A DNA stretch of 64,000 bases. Source: Halorubrum lacusprofundi ATCC 49239. GTDB lineage: Archaea > Halobacteriota > Halobacteria > Halobacteriales > Haloferacaceae. Under the pieces are notes generated by a model. The model was not told the DNA's origin and made no database searches. It was given only the letters and a program-made list of their open reading frames with translations. The stretch spans positions 124,001 through 188,000 of the forward strand of contig NC_012028.1 of the NCBI RefSeq assembly GCF_000022205.1, written 5' to 3'. Of this stretch, positions 28,939 to 37,210 are shown one piece after another. The translations under genes were made by a program, and so were the position numbers. Position 1 is the first letter of the stretch, and every line of letters begins with the position of its first letter.

Positions 28939-28971
28939 TGTTTTTCGGCCGGGCACGAGGTGGTGGCCCGG
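28939..28971 (+). promoter_or_regulatory. T-tract/GGGTG hairpin element, copy f
   Basis: TGTTTTTCG, then GCCGGGC-ACGAGGTGGTG-GCCCGG; the core is GGTGGTG instead of GGGTG. It lies 22 nt before the ATG at 28993. Confidence 0.5.
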
Positions 28972-28992
28972 GACAACCGGGTTAGTCAACCA

Positions 28993-29388
28993 ATGAGTCT
29001 CGAAGTACTTGACCGACACAGTGAGGCGCTGTTCGAGTTCCTCTGGTGCCCCGTCTGCGGGCAGGAGGTCTTCACTCACATCCCCTTCGAGGGGGTGTTT
29101 TGCAAGAACTGCAACACCCAGGTCGAACTCCAGGAATCCCGAGAAACACGCGGCTACGAGGATGCCGTGCTCGCCTGCTTCGATTCTACCACCACCTGGA
29201 ACCTCCACATCGATGAGAAACTGCGCCGCGACCTGCCTGATGGGTCAGCGCGCGTGAAGATCCTCGGCGCACCGGGCGCCTACAAGGTCGACTGGTGGAG
29301 TCCAGAGCCCGGTGAGAACTGGGAACCTGTGGAGCGTGGAGAGTTCGACGACGTCGAGGAACCATCTGAGGTGTCGCACCTGGCGTAG
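28993..29388 (+). CDS. Zinc-ribbon protein of unknown function
   Basis: A 131-residue protein with an N-terminal zinc ribbon (CPVCGQEVFTHIPFEGVFCK, then NC) and an acidic C-terminal domain (ARVKILGAPGAYKVDWWSPE). A GTG start 11 codons upstream is possible, but the ATG at 28993 gives the natural N-terminus. The function is unknown. Confidence 0.65.
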   Translation: MSLEVLDRHSEALFEFLWCPVCGQEVFTHIPFEGVFCKNCNTQVELQESRETRGYEDAVLACFDSTTTWNLHIDEKLRRDLPDGSARVKILGAPGAYKVDWWSPEPGENWEPVERGEFDDVEEPSEVSHLA

Positions 29389-29410
29389 AGCGCGCGTTAG
29401 GGCGGTGAAT

Positions 29411-30274
29411 TTACGTCCGACACACGTCGCAGGACCCGCATCCACGAGGGGTTCGCTCGTCGAAGTAGAGACGGCGCCACCGAGCAAACTGATCCGCATA
29501 CGTGTCCTTGCTGTACGGGAATTGGTACAGATTGACCCCGTCCGGCAGGTCTGTGATTTCGGGCGCGTCTACGCCGGGGAATCCGTTACGAAACACGAGA
29601 TCTTCTGTTTTGGACACCAGCTCAGGGGCAACTGTGGATGGGTTCGAGGCCTTCAAGAAGTAGAGTGATGGGATGAACTCTTTCGGGTCGAAGAATCCGT
29701 TTGCGTGAAGAATCCACCCACAGAGCCACAGATACGCCTTCTCACTGGAGAAGAAGACTCCGTAGTGGTTGTCCGATTGCCGGCGTTTGTACACGAACAC
29801 GGGGAGACCATAGCTGAATCCGACCCGCGTTGGTTCTGCGTGGATATAGCAGTCCTCACGGTCGATATAGTGGACCAGCGGAGTTTGACACAGCTTACCC
29901 GGGTGTTCACCAGTACCGATCTGCTCCCATAGCTCCGAAACGGAGGCCACGTCCGCGCTTTCGTCCTCAAGAGTCGTATCATCGATTGCAAGATGGACGG
30001 GCGCAGCAGACTGAATCTCCTCGGGGAGATCGTCGCTGGATAGCTCCGCTGTCTCTCGGTCAGGGAGTGTCCGATAGAAGTGTTTATAGAAGCCCTCACG
30101 ACGCCGCTTGTCGGCGAGCGTTTCGCACCGGGCGCAGTCCTCGATGAACATTGCTGGCACCACCCGGTCTGGATTCTCGGCGGCCTCCTCGTACAGACTA
30201 CGCTGTCGTTCGGCCCGCCTGGCAATCTCAGCCGGATCGGGGAGCGGTGAACTCCTCTCAGACTCCGATGACAT
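29411..30274 (-). CDS. Hypothetical protein with C-terminal Cys motif
   Basis: A 287-residue protein from the ATG at 30274 (ATG at 30280 is also possible). It contains a CARCETLADKRRREGFYKHF region near the N-terminus and ends CGSCDVCRT, so cysteines at both ends could bind metal. The middle (GFSYGLPVFVYKRRQSDNHY) looks enzyme-like but is not recognised. It is encoded opposite to most genes of the block and has no hairpin element. Confidence 0.6.
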   Translation of the reverse strand: MSSESERSSPLPDPAEIARRAERQRSLYEEAAENPDRVVPAMFIEDCARCETLADKRRREGFYKHFYRTLPDRETAELSSDDLPEEIQSAAPVHLAIDDTTLEDESADVASVSELWEQIGTGEHPGKLCQTPLVHYIDREDCYIHAEPTRVGFSYGLPVFVYKRRQSDNHYGVFFSSEKAYLWLCGWILHANGFFDPKEFIPSLYFLKASNPSTVAPELVSKTEDLVFRNGFPGVDAPEITDLPDGVNLYQFPYSKDTYADQFARWRRLYFDERTPRGCGSCDVCRT

Positions 30275-30430
30275 ACGCATACCTTTGGGCTGGAACAGCA
30301 TCAGTTTCCGAGCAAGGACCCCACCCGACTACCGTCTTGCGAATTTTGGAATCCATTTTTAACCGGGTTTAAGTTGTCCAGTATCAGCCATTCGTCGAGA
30401 TTCCAGAGACCTCACTCGATTCAGGAGAGG

Positions 30431-30462
30431 TTGTTTCTGCGCCGGCGGTGGGTGCCGGCGCA
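30431..30462 (+). promoter_or_regulatory. T-tract/GGGTG hairpin element, copy g
   Basis: TTGTTTCT, then GCGCCGGC-GGTGGGT-GCCGGCGC, nearly the same stem and loop as copy e. A partial second GCGCCGGCGGTG follows at 30466. It lies 19 nt before the ATG at 30482. Confidence 0.55.
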
Positions 30463-30481
30463 CACGCGCCGGCGGTGATCG

Positions 30482-31054
30482 ATGTCGACACGAAGTCAAC
30501 TCCGATTCATCCAACGGAGCGAGACCGCAGACGAACAGTCTAAAACCGACCGCATCGCACAGATATACCGTCACTCGGATGGCTATCCCGACAGCGTCCT
30601 CCGTGACCTTGTCCAGCTGAAGGAGCTGCTCGACGAGACACGAACAGAGCGCGGGCCTGCGTACGCCGCTGCCCAGTTCCTGTTCCTCGACACGCTCTCG
30701 ACGATGACCCTCTACGTGGACGAAGGGCGTGATCGGAGCATCCACGCTGACCACCCCTCGGATCTCCTCGAGCCGGACAATATGGAGCACCTCGACCAGC
30801 CGATGTTCCTGCTCGGACACGGCGTCGAGAACCCAGCCGACGGCATTCACGGCGACGAGGAGTATCTCTACGTCGTCGAGCTGCCGACCCGGAACCCGTT
30901 CGAAGAGCCGTCCGAGTGGACCGTCAAGGTGAGTGGTCACTCCGCCTTCCCGCGCTGGGATGGTCCGACCGAGGAAGCCTTCGAGCGGGCCAGCTGGCAG
31001 TTCCACGGCCCGCTTGAGCAGGCGCTCGAAGAGATCGTCGCTGAGCCGGGGTGA
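30482..31054 (+). CDS. Hypothetical protein
   Basis: A 190-residue acidic protein (KTDRIAQIYRHSDGYPDSVL, then LRDLVQLKELLDE). I recall similar proteins in haloarchaeal plasmids and proviruses, but know no function. It is convergent with the Mrr-type gene, whose stop lies 13 bp away. Confidence 0.6.
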   Translation: MSTRSQLRFIQRSETADEQSKTDRIAQIYRHSDGYPDSVLRDLVQLKELLDETRTERGPAYAAAQFLFLDTLSTMTLYVDEGRDRSIHADHPSDLLEPDNMEHLDQPMFLLGHGVENPADGIHGDEEYLYVVELPTRNPFEEPSEWTVKVSGHSAFPRWDGPTEEAFERASWQFHGPLEQALEEIVAEPG

Positions 31055-31067
31055 ACGCTTAGCCCGC

Positions 31068-32432
31068 TCAGATGATGCCGCCGATGACGAGTAGTCCGAC
31101 GACAAGCAGCACCGTCGCAACAACGCTTCCCCCGGCCAGCCACTTGTTCTCCATCGCCTTTTCGTGAAGCGGCATATCGGCGTACTCCTCGCTGAACGCC
31201 TCGAGATTCTCCTCGTCGTAGAAGTACTTCGTCTTCAGCGCGAACCGGTCGGTGACTGCACAGCCCGTACAGACCGGCTCACCTTCCAGCCGCTCCGTTT
31301 TGGTGTGACTGGAGCAGGCGATGGCCCCGCAGTTCGAACAGTAGGTGTACGTCTCATCGATGCCGCTCGTGTCACAATGGACGCAGCGGTGAATGCCGTC
31401 TTCGGCGGTCACTCGTGACGGACCTGCCGCGTAGTACTCGTAGGGGTAGGTGTACTCCTGGAGGTCGGTCGTGTGCCGAATGTCGGGGAGATACACCGGC
31501 TCGATCGATTGCACAGAGATGTCCGAGAGATTCGGCTCACACGTCTTGTTGTAGGTGACGTTGTTGTCGCCAGTGTAGGTCACCGTCGTCGTGTGGTAGT
31601 CCTGAAGACGGTCAACAGCCCACTCCTTGTACTCCGTTTGGGTCTGGCCGAACCGTCGTTCCTCGACGTCGTCGAATACCTCGGTAAACTGCCCAGTATC
31701 GAGGGGAACCGTCGCGTGGAAGTTCTCGGTGACCAGCGTCGCGACATCGTCGTCGGCCACCTTCGGATGGCCGCGTTCAGCGTGGACAACGAACTGTGTG
31801 CGGTCGTTGATCCGGTGGATGACGCCCACCGACGTCTCGAAGACGGCGTTCGTGTCCGCGGTGACCGCAACCACCGGACGGAACGTCACCTGCGAGTGCG
31901 CCACCGGGAGATCGGCGCTCTCGGTGTTCTCGATGTCGCGGAACGCCTCCGCGACGGCCGCGTCGACGTCGGCGGCCGGGTCGTACGGGCGTAGGGTATC
32001 GTCGCAGAGAATCTCGATGCGCCCGTTGTAGAGGTCGAGACCGATCTCGTCAGCGATCTCCCGGAGGTCCTTGCCATCAAGCAACTCGATTGGATGGGGG
32101 TCGTCGTTCTGCTGGAGTCGATTAGCGTACTCTTGAGCAGGGTTCGTGAACCGGCCGGTCGTGACGACCATCCCGCGTTTCGGACCGTCGAAGTCGAACG
32201 TCGCGATCGCCGAGTGGAGCTTCTGGACGACCGGGCGCCCGACCGTCCCTGTGTGCTTGCACTCCACGATGATCGCGCGCCGGGTGCCGTCGACGACCTC
32301 CTCCATAATGACGTCGCGGCCCTCGTCGGCCGTCCGCTCTGCCTGGCGGACGTTCTCGAAGCCGAGGTTGCGGAAGACGTCCTCCATCACGTCCTCGAAC
32401 TCGAACCCTGAGAGATCGTCCAGTACAGCCAT
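31068..32432 (-). CDS. Mrr-type restriction endonuclease-like protein with zinc ribbon and C-terminal membrane segment
   Basis: A 454-residue protein. The first ~130 residues are an Mrr_cat/PD-(D/E)xK nuclease domain: D40 in DEGRDVIMEE, E57 and K59 in VECKHT, and Q70. A middle acidic domain is followed by a treble-clef or zinc-ribbon set (CVHCDTSG, CSNCGAIAC, CTGCA). The last ~24 residues are one hydrophobic helix (LAGGSVVATVLLVVGLLVIG). Mrr nucleases cut modified or foreign DNA; membrane anchoring is unusual and suggests acting at DNA entry (inference). No methylase is nearby. Confidence 0.85.
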   Translation of the reverse strand: MAVLDDLSGFEFEDVMEDVFRNLGFENVRQAERTADEGRDVIMEEVVDGTRRAIIVECKHTGTVGRPVVQKLHSAIATFDFDGPKRGMVVTTGRFTNPAQEYANRLQQNDDPHPIELLDGKDLREIADEIGLDLYNGRIEILCDDTLRPYDPAADVDAAVAEAFRDIENTESADLPVAHSQVTFRPVVAVTADTNAVFETSVGVIHRINDRTQFVVHAERGHPKVADDDVATLVTENFHATVPLDTGQFTEVFDDVEERRFGQTQTEYKEWAVDRLQDYHTTTVTYTGDNNVTYNKTCEPNLSDISVQSIEPVYLPDIRHTTDLQEYTYPYEYYAAGPSRVTAEDGIHRCVHCDTSGIDETYTYCSNCGAIACSSHTKTERLEGEPVCTGCAVTDRFALKTKYFYDEENLEAFSEEYADMPLHEKAMENKWLAGGSVVATVLLVVGLLVIGGII

Positions 32433-32494
32433 CCCGATATACCTGGACAGTACGTTGCAACTGTCAAATACGTTGCCGAACGCAGCTACGTCCT

Positions 32495-32525
32495 GTTTTT
32501 GGACCCCCGAGAGGGGTGCGGGGGT
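32495..32525 (+). promoter_or_regulatory. T-tract/GGGTG hairpin element, copy h
   Basis: GTTTTTGGA, then CCCCCGAGAGGGGTGCGGGG, which can pair as CCCC-GAGA-GGGG or as a longer CCCCCG/CGGGGG stem. It lies 30 nt before the ATG at 32555. Confidence 0.55.
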
Positions 32526-32554
32526 GATCGAACGAGCCTCCCGCGAACCAACCT

Positions 32555-32959
32555 ATGAGTGGAATCAGCGACCCATGCTCGCACGTACAGTCACGGACCT
32601 CGGCTGATCCCGACGTCATCTACGTCGGCTACCGTCGTCGAGGCCGCGCCATCGTCAAGAACCAATCGGATCAAGAACAGCTCACGCCAGAGCGGAGTCT
32701 CGCGCTGGCGAGTCACAGTCCTTCGGGCTTCGAATGGGGATATGGTGGGAGTGGGCCGGCGCAACTCGCCCTCGCCCTCCTGCTCGATTACACTGACGAT
32801 GAGGAGGTGGCACTGGCGGAGTACAAGGCGTTCAAGACCGAAGTGGTGAGCCAGCTAGAGTGTACAGGACCTGACGGCTGCTGGCGACTCACCGGATACG
32901 AGATAGATGCAACCCTTCGTGAGATAGTCGACGATCCAGTCGCACCGTCCATCAACTAA
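32555..32959 (+). CDS. DUF6166-like protein
   Basis: A 134-residue protein with HSPSGFEWGYGGSGPAQLAL, which I recall as the core of the DUF6166 family found in plasmids and phages of bacteria and archaea. The flanking YVGYRRRGRAIV at the start and the C-terminal Trp-containing stretch also fit. The function is unknown; the conserved Gly-rich core could bind a nucleotide or nucleic acid. Confidence 0.75.
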   Translation: MSGISDPCSHVQSRTSADPDVIYVGYRRRGRAIVKNQSDQEQLTPERSLALASHSPSGFEWGYGGSGPAQLALALLLDYTDDEEVALAEYKAFKTEVVSQLECTGPDGCWRLTGYEIDATLREIVDDPVAPSIN

Positions 32960-32978
32960 CGATCACAGAGAGCAATCA

Positions 32979-33257
32979 ATGTCAGACCACACCCAGCAGC
33001 CTCGTAAGAGCGCAGAATCGCCGCAGAACCGTGAGCGTCAGGCACCAACCGAGTACGTCGAGCGAAGCGATGTCGGCGTCTCACTCACCGTCAAACTCAC
33101 TCGCGGTACTGGCACCCGCGATCAAGACAAGATCACGGCCAAAGTGAAGGGTAAGACGCTCGAAGACGCCCGCGAGGATATGGAAACCCTCCGCGAGTAT
33201 ATCCACGACCTCGCTGAGGACACTCGCCAGATCCAGCCAGCCGACCCACACGAATAG
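32979..33257 (+). CDS. Small haloarchaeal protein (DUF7389-like)
   Basis: A 92-residue protein with a disordered charged start and a folded part VSLTVKLTRGTGTRDQDKIT, then AKVKGKTLEDAREDMETLRE. I recall this as a haloarchaeal family around DUF7389. It follows the DUF6166-like gene by 19 nt. It is likely a small nucleic-acid-binding or accessory protein, but that is a guess. Confidence 0.65.
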   Translation: MSDHTQQPRKSAESPQNRERQAPTEYVERSDVGVSLTVKLTRGTGTRDQDKITAKVKGKTLEDAREDMETLREYIHDLAEDTRQIQPADPHE

Positions 33258-33275
33258 TACTTCTTTTGACTATTG

Positions 33276-33287
33276 CACAGAATTGTG
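33276..33287. promoter_or_regulatory. Short inverted repeat before the regulator gene
   Basis: CACA-GAAT-TGTG lies about 11 nt before the ATG at 33298. It could be an operator for the HTH protein encoded next, but it is too short to be sure. Confidence 0.3.
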
Positions 33288-33297
33288 TAGCCATAGA

Positions 33298-33957
33298 ATG
33301 TACGAAGTGTGCGGTGAGAAGGAACTCAAGGTCATCCTCGCGCTTGACCCGGGCGATTCCATCTCCGGCGTCGCGCGGAAGATCGACGAGAACCGGGAGA
33401 CGATTCGGCGCGTCGTGAATCGCCTCGAGGAGGCGGGATACGTCGCGTACGACGATGGGCTCCATCTCGTCGATCAGACGCTCCGAGACGCCGGTCTCGA
33501 GTTCCTGACGGCGTCAGCAAACATCTCGCCGCCATCCATAGCGGAGGCGTATGTCCTCCCGCAGTTCGCGGGGATGGAGTATGCATACACTGGCATCGAT
33601 GCGGTCTACGTCTGGACCCGCGGTGGCTACCAAGTCGCTCGCGACCCAGAAGACTATCCGCTGTTCATCGCCGTCCACGAGCCCGACCTCGACGCCTGGA
33701 CGGCGTTCTTCGACCGGTTCGGAATCCCGACTGCGGAAGAACGCCTGCCCGCTGCCGACCTCAATAGTGCGATTCAGGTGGTACTCAAGCCGCGGCCACA
33801 GATCGAACCCGAGAGGGTCGACGGACGGCCCGTTATCTCCCTTCAAGAAACCGTAGCGTTCGCAAACGAGCACTACGCCCACTTCCAGTCGGCGCTCGAC
33901 ATGCTCGGCCGCATGTACGACAGCGTCGACACTGACGCGAACTACCGTCCAAACTGA
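33298..33957 (+). CDS. Winged-helix regulator (AbiEi/MarR-like N-terminus)
   Basis: A 219-residue protein. Residues ~1-65 form a winged HTH (GDSISGVARKIDENRETIRR, then VVNRLEEAGYVAYDDG). The remainder is a separate soluble domain (YAYTGIDAVYVWTRGGYQVA), reminiscent of antitoxins of the AbiE type where the regulator precedes a nucleotidyltransferase. No nucleotidyltransferase follows here; the next gene is a 73-residue protein. Function is therefore open. Confidence 0.65.
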   Translation: MYEVCGEKELKVILALDPGDSISGVARKIDENRETIRRVVNRLEEAGYVAYDDGLHLVDQTLRDAGLEFLTASANISPPSIAEAYVLPQFAGMEYAYTGIDAVYVWTRGGYQVARDPEDYPLFIAVHEPDLDAWTAFFDRFGIPTAEERLPAADLNSAIQVVLKPRPQIEPERVDGRPVISLQETVAFANEHYAHFQSALDMLGRMYDSVDTDANYRPN

Positions 33958-34044
33958 CTTGGATTTCTGACAAGAAATTTCTTCGACCGGGAGTGGCTTG
34001 GCCGCGGTTTATTATCGCCTTGAGAGAGCGGAGGCGAACAAAAA

Positions 34045-34266
34045 ATGAGCGACTCGTCGAATCTATCCGTCGAATCAGACGGTCTCACACCGGAACAGCG
34101 TCTTGAACCACCAAACACCCGACTCATCAACGCTGGTATCGCGACTATTCATAACATGGAGACACTCCGAGCCTGCGTCGCCTACGAGAACGCGAATCAG
34201 GGGCGCGTCCAGATCCTCCGCCGGCTTGAACAGCGGGCCAGCGAAATCCGCTCTCAGGGTGACTGA
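34045..34266 (+). CDS. Small hypothetical protein
   Basis: A 73-residue protein with one probable long helix (ETLRACVAYENANQGRVQIL, then RRLEQRASEIRSQ). An A-rich, purine stretch precedes the ATG. I recognise no family. It could be a partner of the regulator upstream. Confidence 0.55.
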   Translation: MSDSSNLSVESDGLTPEQRLEPPNTRLINAGIATIHNMETLRACVAYENANQGRVQILRRLEQRASEIRSQGD

Positions 34267-34349
34267 CGGGACATTCGGGAATACCTGTCGGAGCCTTGGT
34301 GGGGCTCAAATAATTGACCCACCGTATTAGGGTCCGGGATATTATAGTT

Positions 34350-34366
34350 CAGACTATTATAGTCTG
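34350..34366. repeat. Perfect palindrome CAGACTA-TTA-TAGTCTG
   Basis: A 7+3+7 inverted repeat right next to a solo IS left end (34371). A related TATTATAGT lies just upstream. It looks like an operator or the trace of an insertion site; no gene start is adjacent. Confidence 0.6.
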
Positions 34367-34370
34367 GTTC

Positions 34371-34430
34371 GGCTCTGTTGAAATCCTCTTGGTCAGACAC
34401 ATTCTTGTCTGAAACAGCTGGTCGCTAAAG
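34371..34430. repeat. Solo IS left end
   Basis: GGCTCTGTTGAAATCCTC followed by CAGACACATTCTTG, closely matching the solo end at 16383. No transposase is attached. Confidence 0.6.
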
Positions 34431-34504
34431 AGTGCGTACTGAGCGATGACCCGCTATCGATCAAAGGTAGTAGTCTTATCTGTGAAGAACGCGGGCATCT
34501 AATA

Positions 34505-34900
34505 ATGTCAAATGAGAGTAAGCCCAGTGGAAGTGAACGACTCGCTCAGGTGTTAGGAGAGGTGGATATGGACGAATTAGAGAAGGCTATCAAAGCCAGG
34601 ATGGAGACCATCAAGAAGGCGGGCGGTTTCCACGAATCCGTTGACGGACCGGACGACGAAATGAAATACATCCTCCATAAAGACGGACTTCCGTCGGACC
34701 GATACCACGAACTCGCACGAACGATTACGGAAGCAGTTCTGGACGTAAATCCTCGGAAAGTAGCCACAGTCGGAGTTCAAGGGATAGATGAATTTCTCCG
34801 GAATCGGAATGAAGAGGCCGTCAAGACGCTCCTAGAAAGTGAAATCTCGTACGTCGAGAGCGAGTACAATGATCAGTACTTCACAAAGCCGCTTAGTTAG
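34505..34900 (+). pseudogene. Hypothetical gene truncated by ISH3 copy 2
   Basis: Encodes an acidic protein (LEKAIKARMETIKKAGGFHE, DEMKYILHKDGLPSDRYHEL). Its native frame runs into the ISH3 left end at 34874, and the last eight residues (YFTKPLS and stop) are read from IS sequence. About 123 native residues remain. No continuation is recognisable on the other side of the IS (36273+), so the original 3' part is lost. The family is unknown. Confidence 0.7.
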
Positions 34901-36272
34901 AACGTCTGCTTGCTGAAGGTGTGTCTAAAACCAAACAAGCAGACGGTGAGATCCACGAGGACCAGCTTCTTAACTTTCTCGTCAACCGCCTTGACGAGGA
35001 AGTTTCGCTCTCGTTAGCCAATAACGCTGAAATCACTGCTGAAGACATCTATGAGGTCCTCGTCGGCGCTTGCGCCGACGGGACCTCTGTCTCTACGCTC
35101 TGTGCGTCGAGCCAGAACTCACCCGCTGGGAACACGGTCCTCTACCATCTTCGGACGAAGTTCGAGCCGGAACGGCTCGAACGAGTCGCTAACACGCTCC
35201 TGCGAAAGGATCTCGATGAATTGCTCCCCGAACAGGTGGAGGTCTGCGCAGACCTCCACCTGCGGCCCTACTACGGTGACGAAGACGACACAGACGGCCT
35301 CTATCACTCGGTAGCGAAGCGTGGAACCACTGCGTTCCACGCCTATGCCACACTCTACGCGCGTGTGAAGAACAAACGCTACACGCTGGCGGTACGCCGT
35401 CTCAAAGACGGCGATACCGCAAGTAGTGTCCTCGCTGAGTTCTTCGGTGTCCTCGACGGCCTTGACGCCGGGGTCAAGGCCGTCTACCTTGATCGCGGAT
35501 TCTACGACAGTAAGTGTCTCACGCTGCTTCAGGCGCACAATTACGCGTACGTGATCCCGATCATCCGGTGGGGTGAGGCGATTCAGCAAGAGCTCTCGGA
35601 AGGATGGAGTCGCGTCATTCAGCATGATCTGACGGGGAAACTCGACGGTCACAGCTGGACCGTCGATTTTCCCGTCTACATCGACTGTACGTACCTAAAT
35701 GGGAAGTATGACGAGAACGGTGTGGCGCGTCACGGCTACGCCGCTGACGCGCCGTTCATCGACTCACCACGGGACGCTCGATACCACTACTCGAAACGCT
35801 TCGGTATCGAGTCAAGCTATCGCTTGTTTGAGCAAGCGATAGCGACAACGACAACACGAGATCCAACGGTACGGCTGCTGTACGTGGTGGTGAGTCTCCT
35901 CTTACAGAACGTCTGGCGGTACCTTCACTACGAGTATGTGGCGACGCCCCGCCGAGGCGGGCGTCGCCTCTGGTGGTGGCCGTACAAGGAGTTCGTCAAT
36001 ATGATTCGACGAGCTGCGTGGACGGCCCTCGCGGTGCGTCGGGCCGTCCCCGCGAATCGGCCACCTGACGACCGATTCCACCGCTAACCACCGACCGAGC
36101 AAGCCAGCGGAGTGAGTGGCGACGCTGTCGCGTCGGCGGCTGACCGCCGCCGACAGCGACAGCTCTCCGTCGATCCGTCCGTAATTCTCTCGTCGAGACC
36201 GTCAGTACAACCGCTTCGACACAGAACTCAGGCCGCAGAAACAGCTAGCCGAGGATGCTTTGTGAGGTACTG
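34874..36272 (+). mobile_element. ISH3-type insertion sequence, copy 2
   Basis: A 1399-bp element with left end CAGTACTTCACAAAGCCGC and right end GCTTTGTGAGGTACTG. The flanks (ATGAT and AACCT) do not match, so no target duplication remains. It encodes the same protein as copy 3 but in the opposite orientation. The left end truncates the gene at 34505; the right end borders a decayed IS5-like transposase. Confidence 0.9.
34921..36087 (+). CDS. ISH3-type transposase, copy 2
   Basis: A 388-residue protein, GTG start, with no residue difference seen from copy 3 over its full length. DDE landmarks are VYLDRGFYDSKC and RFGIESSYR. Intact, and presumably active in trans on all three copies. Confidence 0.93.
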   Translation: MSKTKQADGEIHEDQLLNFLVNRLDEEVSLSLANNAEITAEDIYEVLVGACADGTSVSTLCASSQNSPAGNTVLYHLRTKFEPERLERVANTLLRKDLDELLPEQVEVCADLHLRPYYGDEDDTDGLYHSVAKRGTTAFHAYATLYARVKNKRYTLAVRRLKDGDTASSVLAEFFGVLDGLDAGVKAVYLDRGFYDSKCLTLLQAHNYAYVIPIIRWGEAIQQELSEGWSRVIQHDLTGKLDGHSWTVDFPVYIDCTYLNGKYDENGVARHGYAADAPFIDSPRDARYHYSKRFGIESSYRLFEQAIATTTTRDPTVRLLYVVVSLLLQNVWRYLHYEYVATPRRGGRRLWWWPYKEFVNMIRRAAWTALAVRRAVPANRPPDDRFHR

Positions 36273-36297
36273 AACCTCGTGTTGACGGGCAAGTCAC

Positions 36298-36790
36298 CTG
36301 ATTTTCTGATCGTCGTAGCCTTTGTCACCGAGAAGGATGTCGATATTCACGGGGTTGCGCTTGATCAACGACGGAGCGATCTGGCTATCGCGTTTTCTTG
36401 TCGTCGTCATGTGTAGATTGAGAATTGCGTTCACTTTCATATCGACCAGGAGTGTCACCTTGAGCTGTTGAATCGTGAGTTCGGCTCGTTTAGCGAGTAT
36501 TTCGAGGCGTGACTGCGGTCGAATCTTGGCGCATCAACTCTAACAACCCTGCTCGTCAGAAGTAGCGTCCGCTGAGAGAGTCAATATGACGCACCATATC
36601 TCCCTGTCTAGTCGATTAAACGCCTTACAGAGTGTTGATACTGTAGGAAGTTCGGCTAGTCCGAGAACACGACGGATGCGTGGCATCTCGATCAGTTCAT
36701 CGAGCAGTCCACGGTAGGTCGTATTCTTCCGAACGTTGAAGCACAAAAGAACAACGTGTTGAGGGAGTGTATAGCGGTGTTCACATTTTG
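36298..36790 (-). pseudogene. Decayed IS5-like transposase
   Basis: On the minus strand the sequence first reads HRYTLPQHVVLLCFNVRKNT, then MPRIRRVLGLAELPTVSTLC, then, after shifts and a stop, TIQQLKVTLLVDMKVNAI and LLGDKGYDDQKI, matching the transposase at 13199. The C-terminal part is missing where ISH3 copy 2 abuts. Several frameshifts make it non-functional. Confidence 0.85.
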
Positions 36791-36904
36791 TTTCCTACTG
36801 TATTATATCATGCTCTGGCACATGGAGCTTGAGCCCCTCGTCACCGTGAGCTACTCTCGGTGGCTATGGCAACTGTTCTCTATGAAATCGCATGACGTGA
36901 CGGC

Positions 36905-37035
36905 GATGGTTCGACGGGGTTAAGTACAACCCGGCATTCGTGTTGAATGCGAAGGTCCCCCGGCGCGGGGGACATACGGCCGACCGCTCTGCGGTCGGTC
37001 GAAGCGTTCCGACGTGCTTAAGTGTATAAGTCCGT
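36905..37035 (+). promoter_or_regulatory. rRNA operon promoter region (tandem promoters)
   Basis: Two similar boxes, TTCGACGGGGTTAAGTAC (36910-36927) and TTCCGACGTGCTTAAGTGTA (37008-37027), share the TTCGAC...TTAAGT arrangement known from haloarchaeal rRNA promoters. They lie 280-400 bp before 16S. An inverted repeat CCGACCGC/GCGGTCGG sits between them. The decayed IS5-like relic ends about 120 bp upstream of the first box. Confidence 0.6.
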
Positions 37036-37210
37036 TCGGTTAAAACGCGAAGAACGCACCGCGGACTCGGGACGTTCAATTCGTCCCGGTTTCGCAGAGT
37101 CGGTTTATTCGACTCACCTGAATGAGGATTTCGCCCCCTGCGCTCCGGCGTAAGAGGAAATCTGATGTGAGCCGTGGTAGTTCGGTGTCATCCAGGTCGC
37201 TGGGTGAACC

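Noticed and set aside
14388-36272. Composite transposon formed by ISH3 copies 1 and 2
   Set aside because: Copy 1 differs at several residues from copy 2 and neither has matching outer flanks, so a joint recent transposition is not supported.
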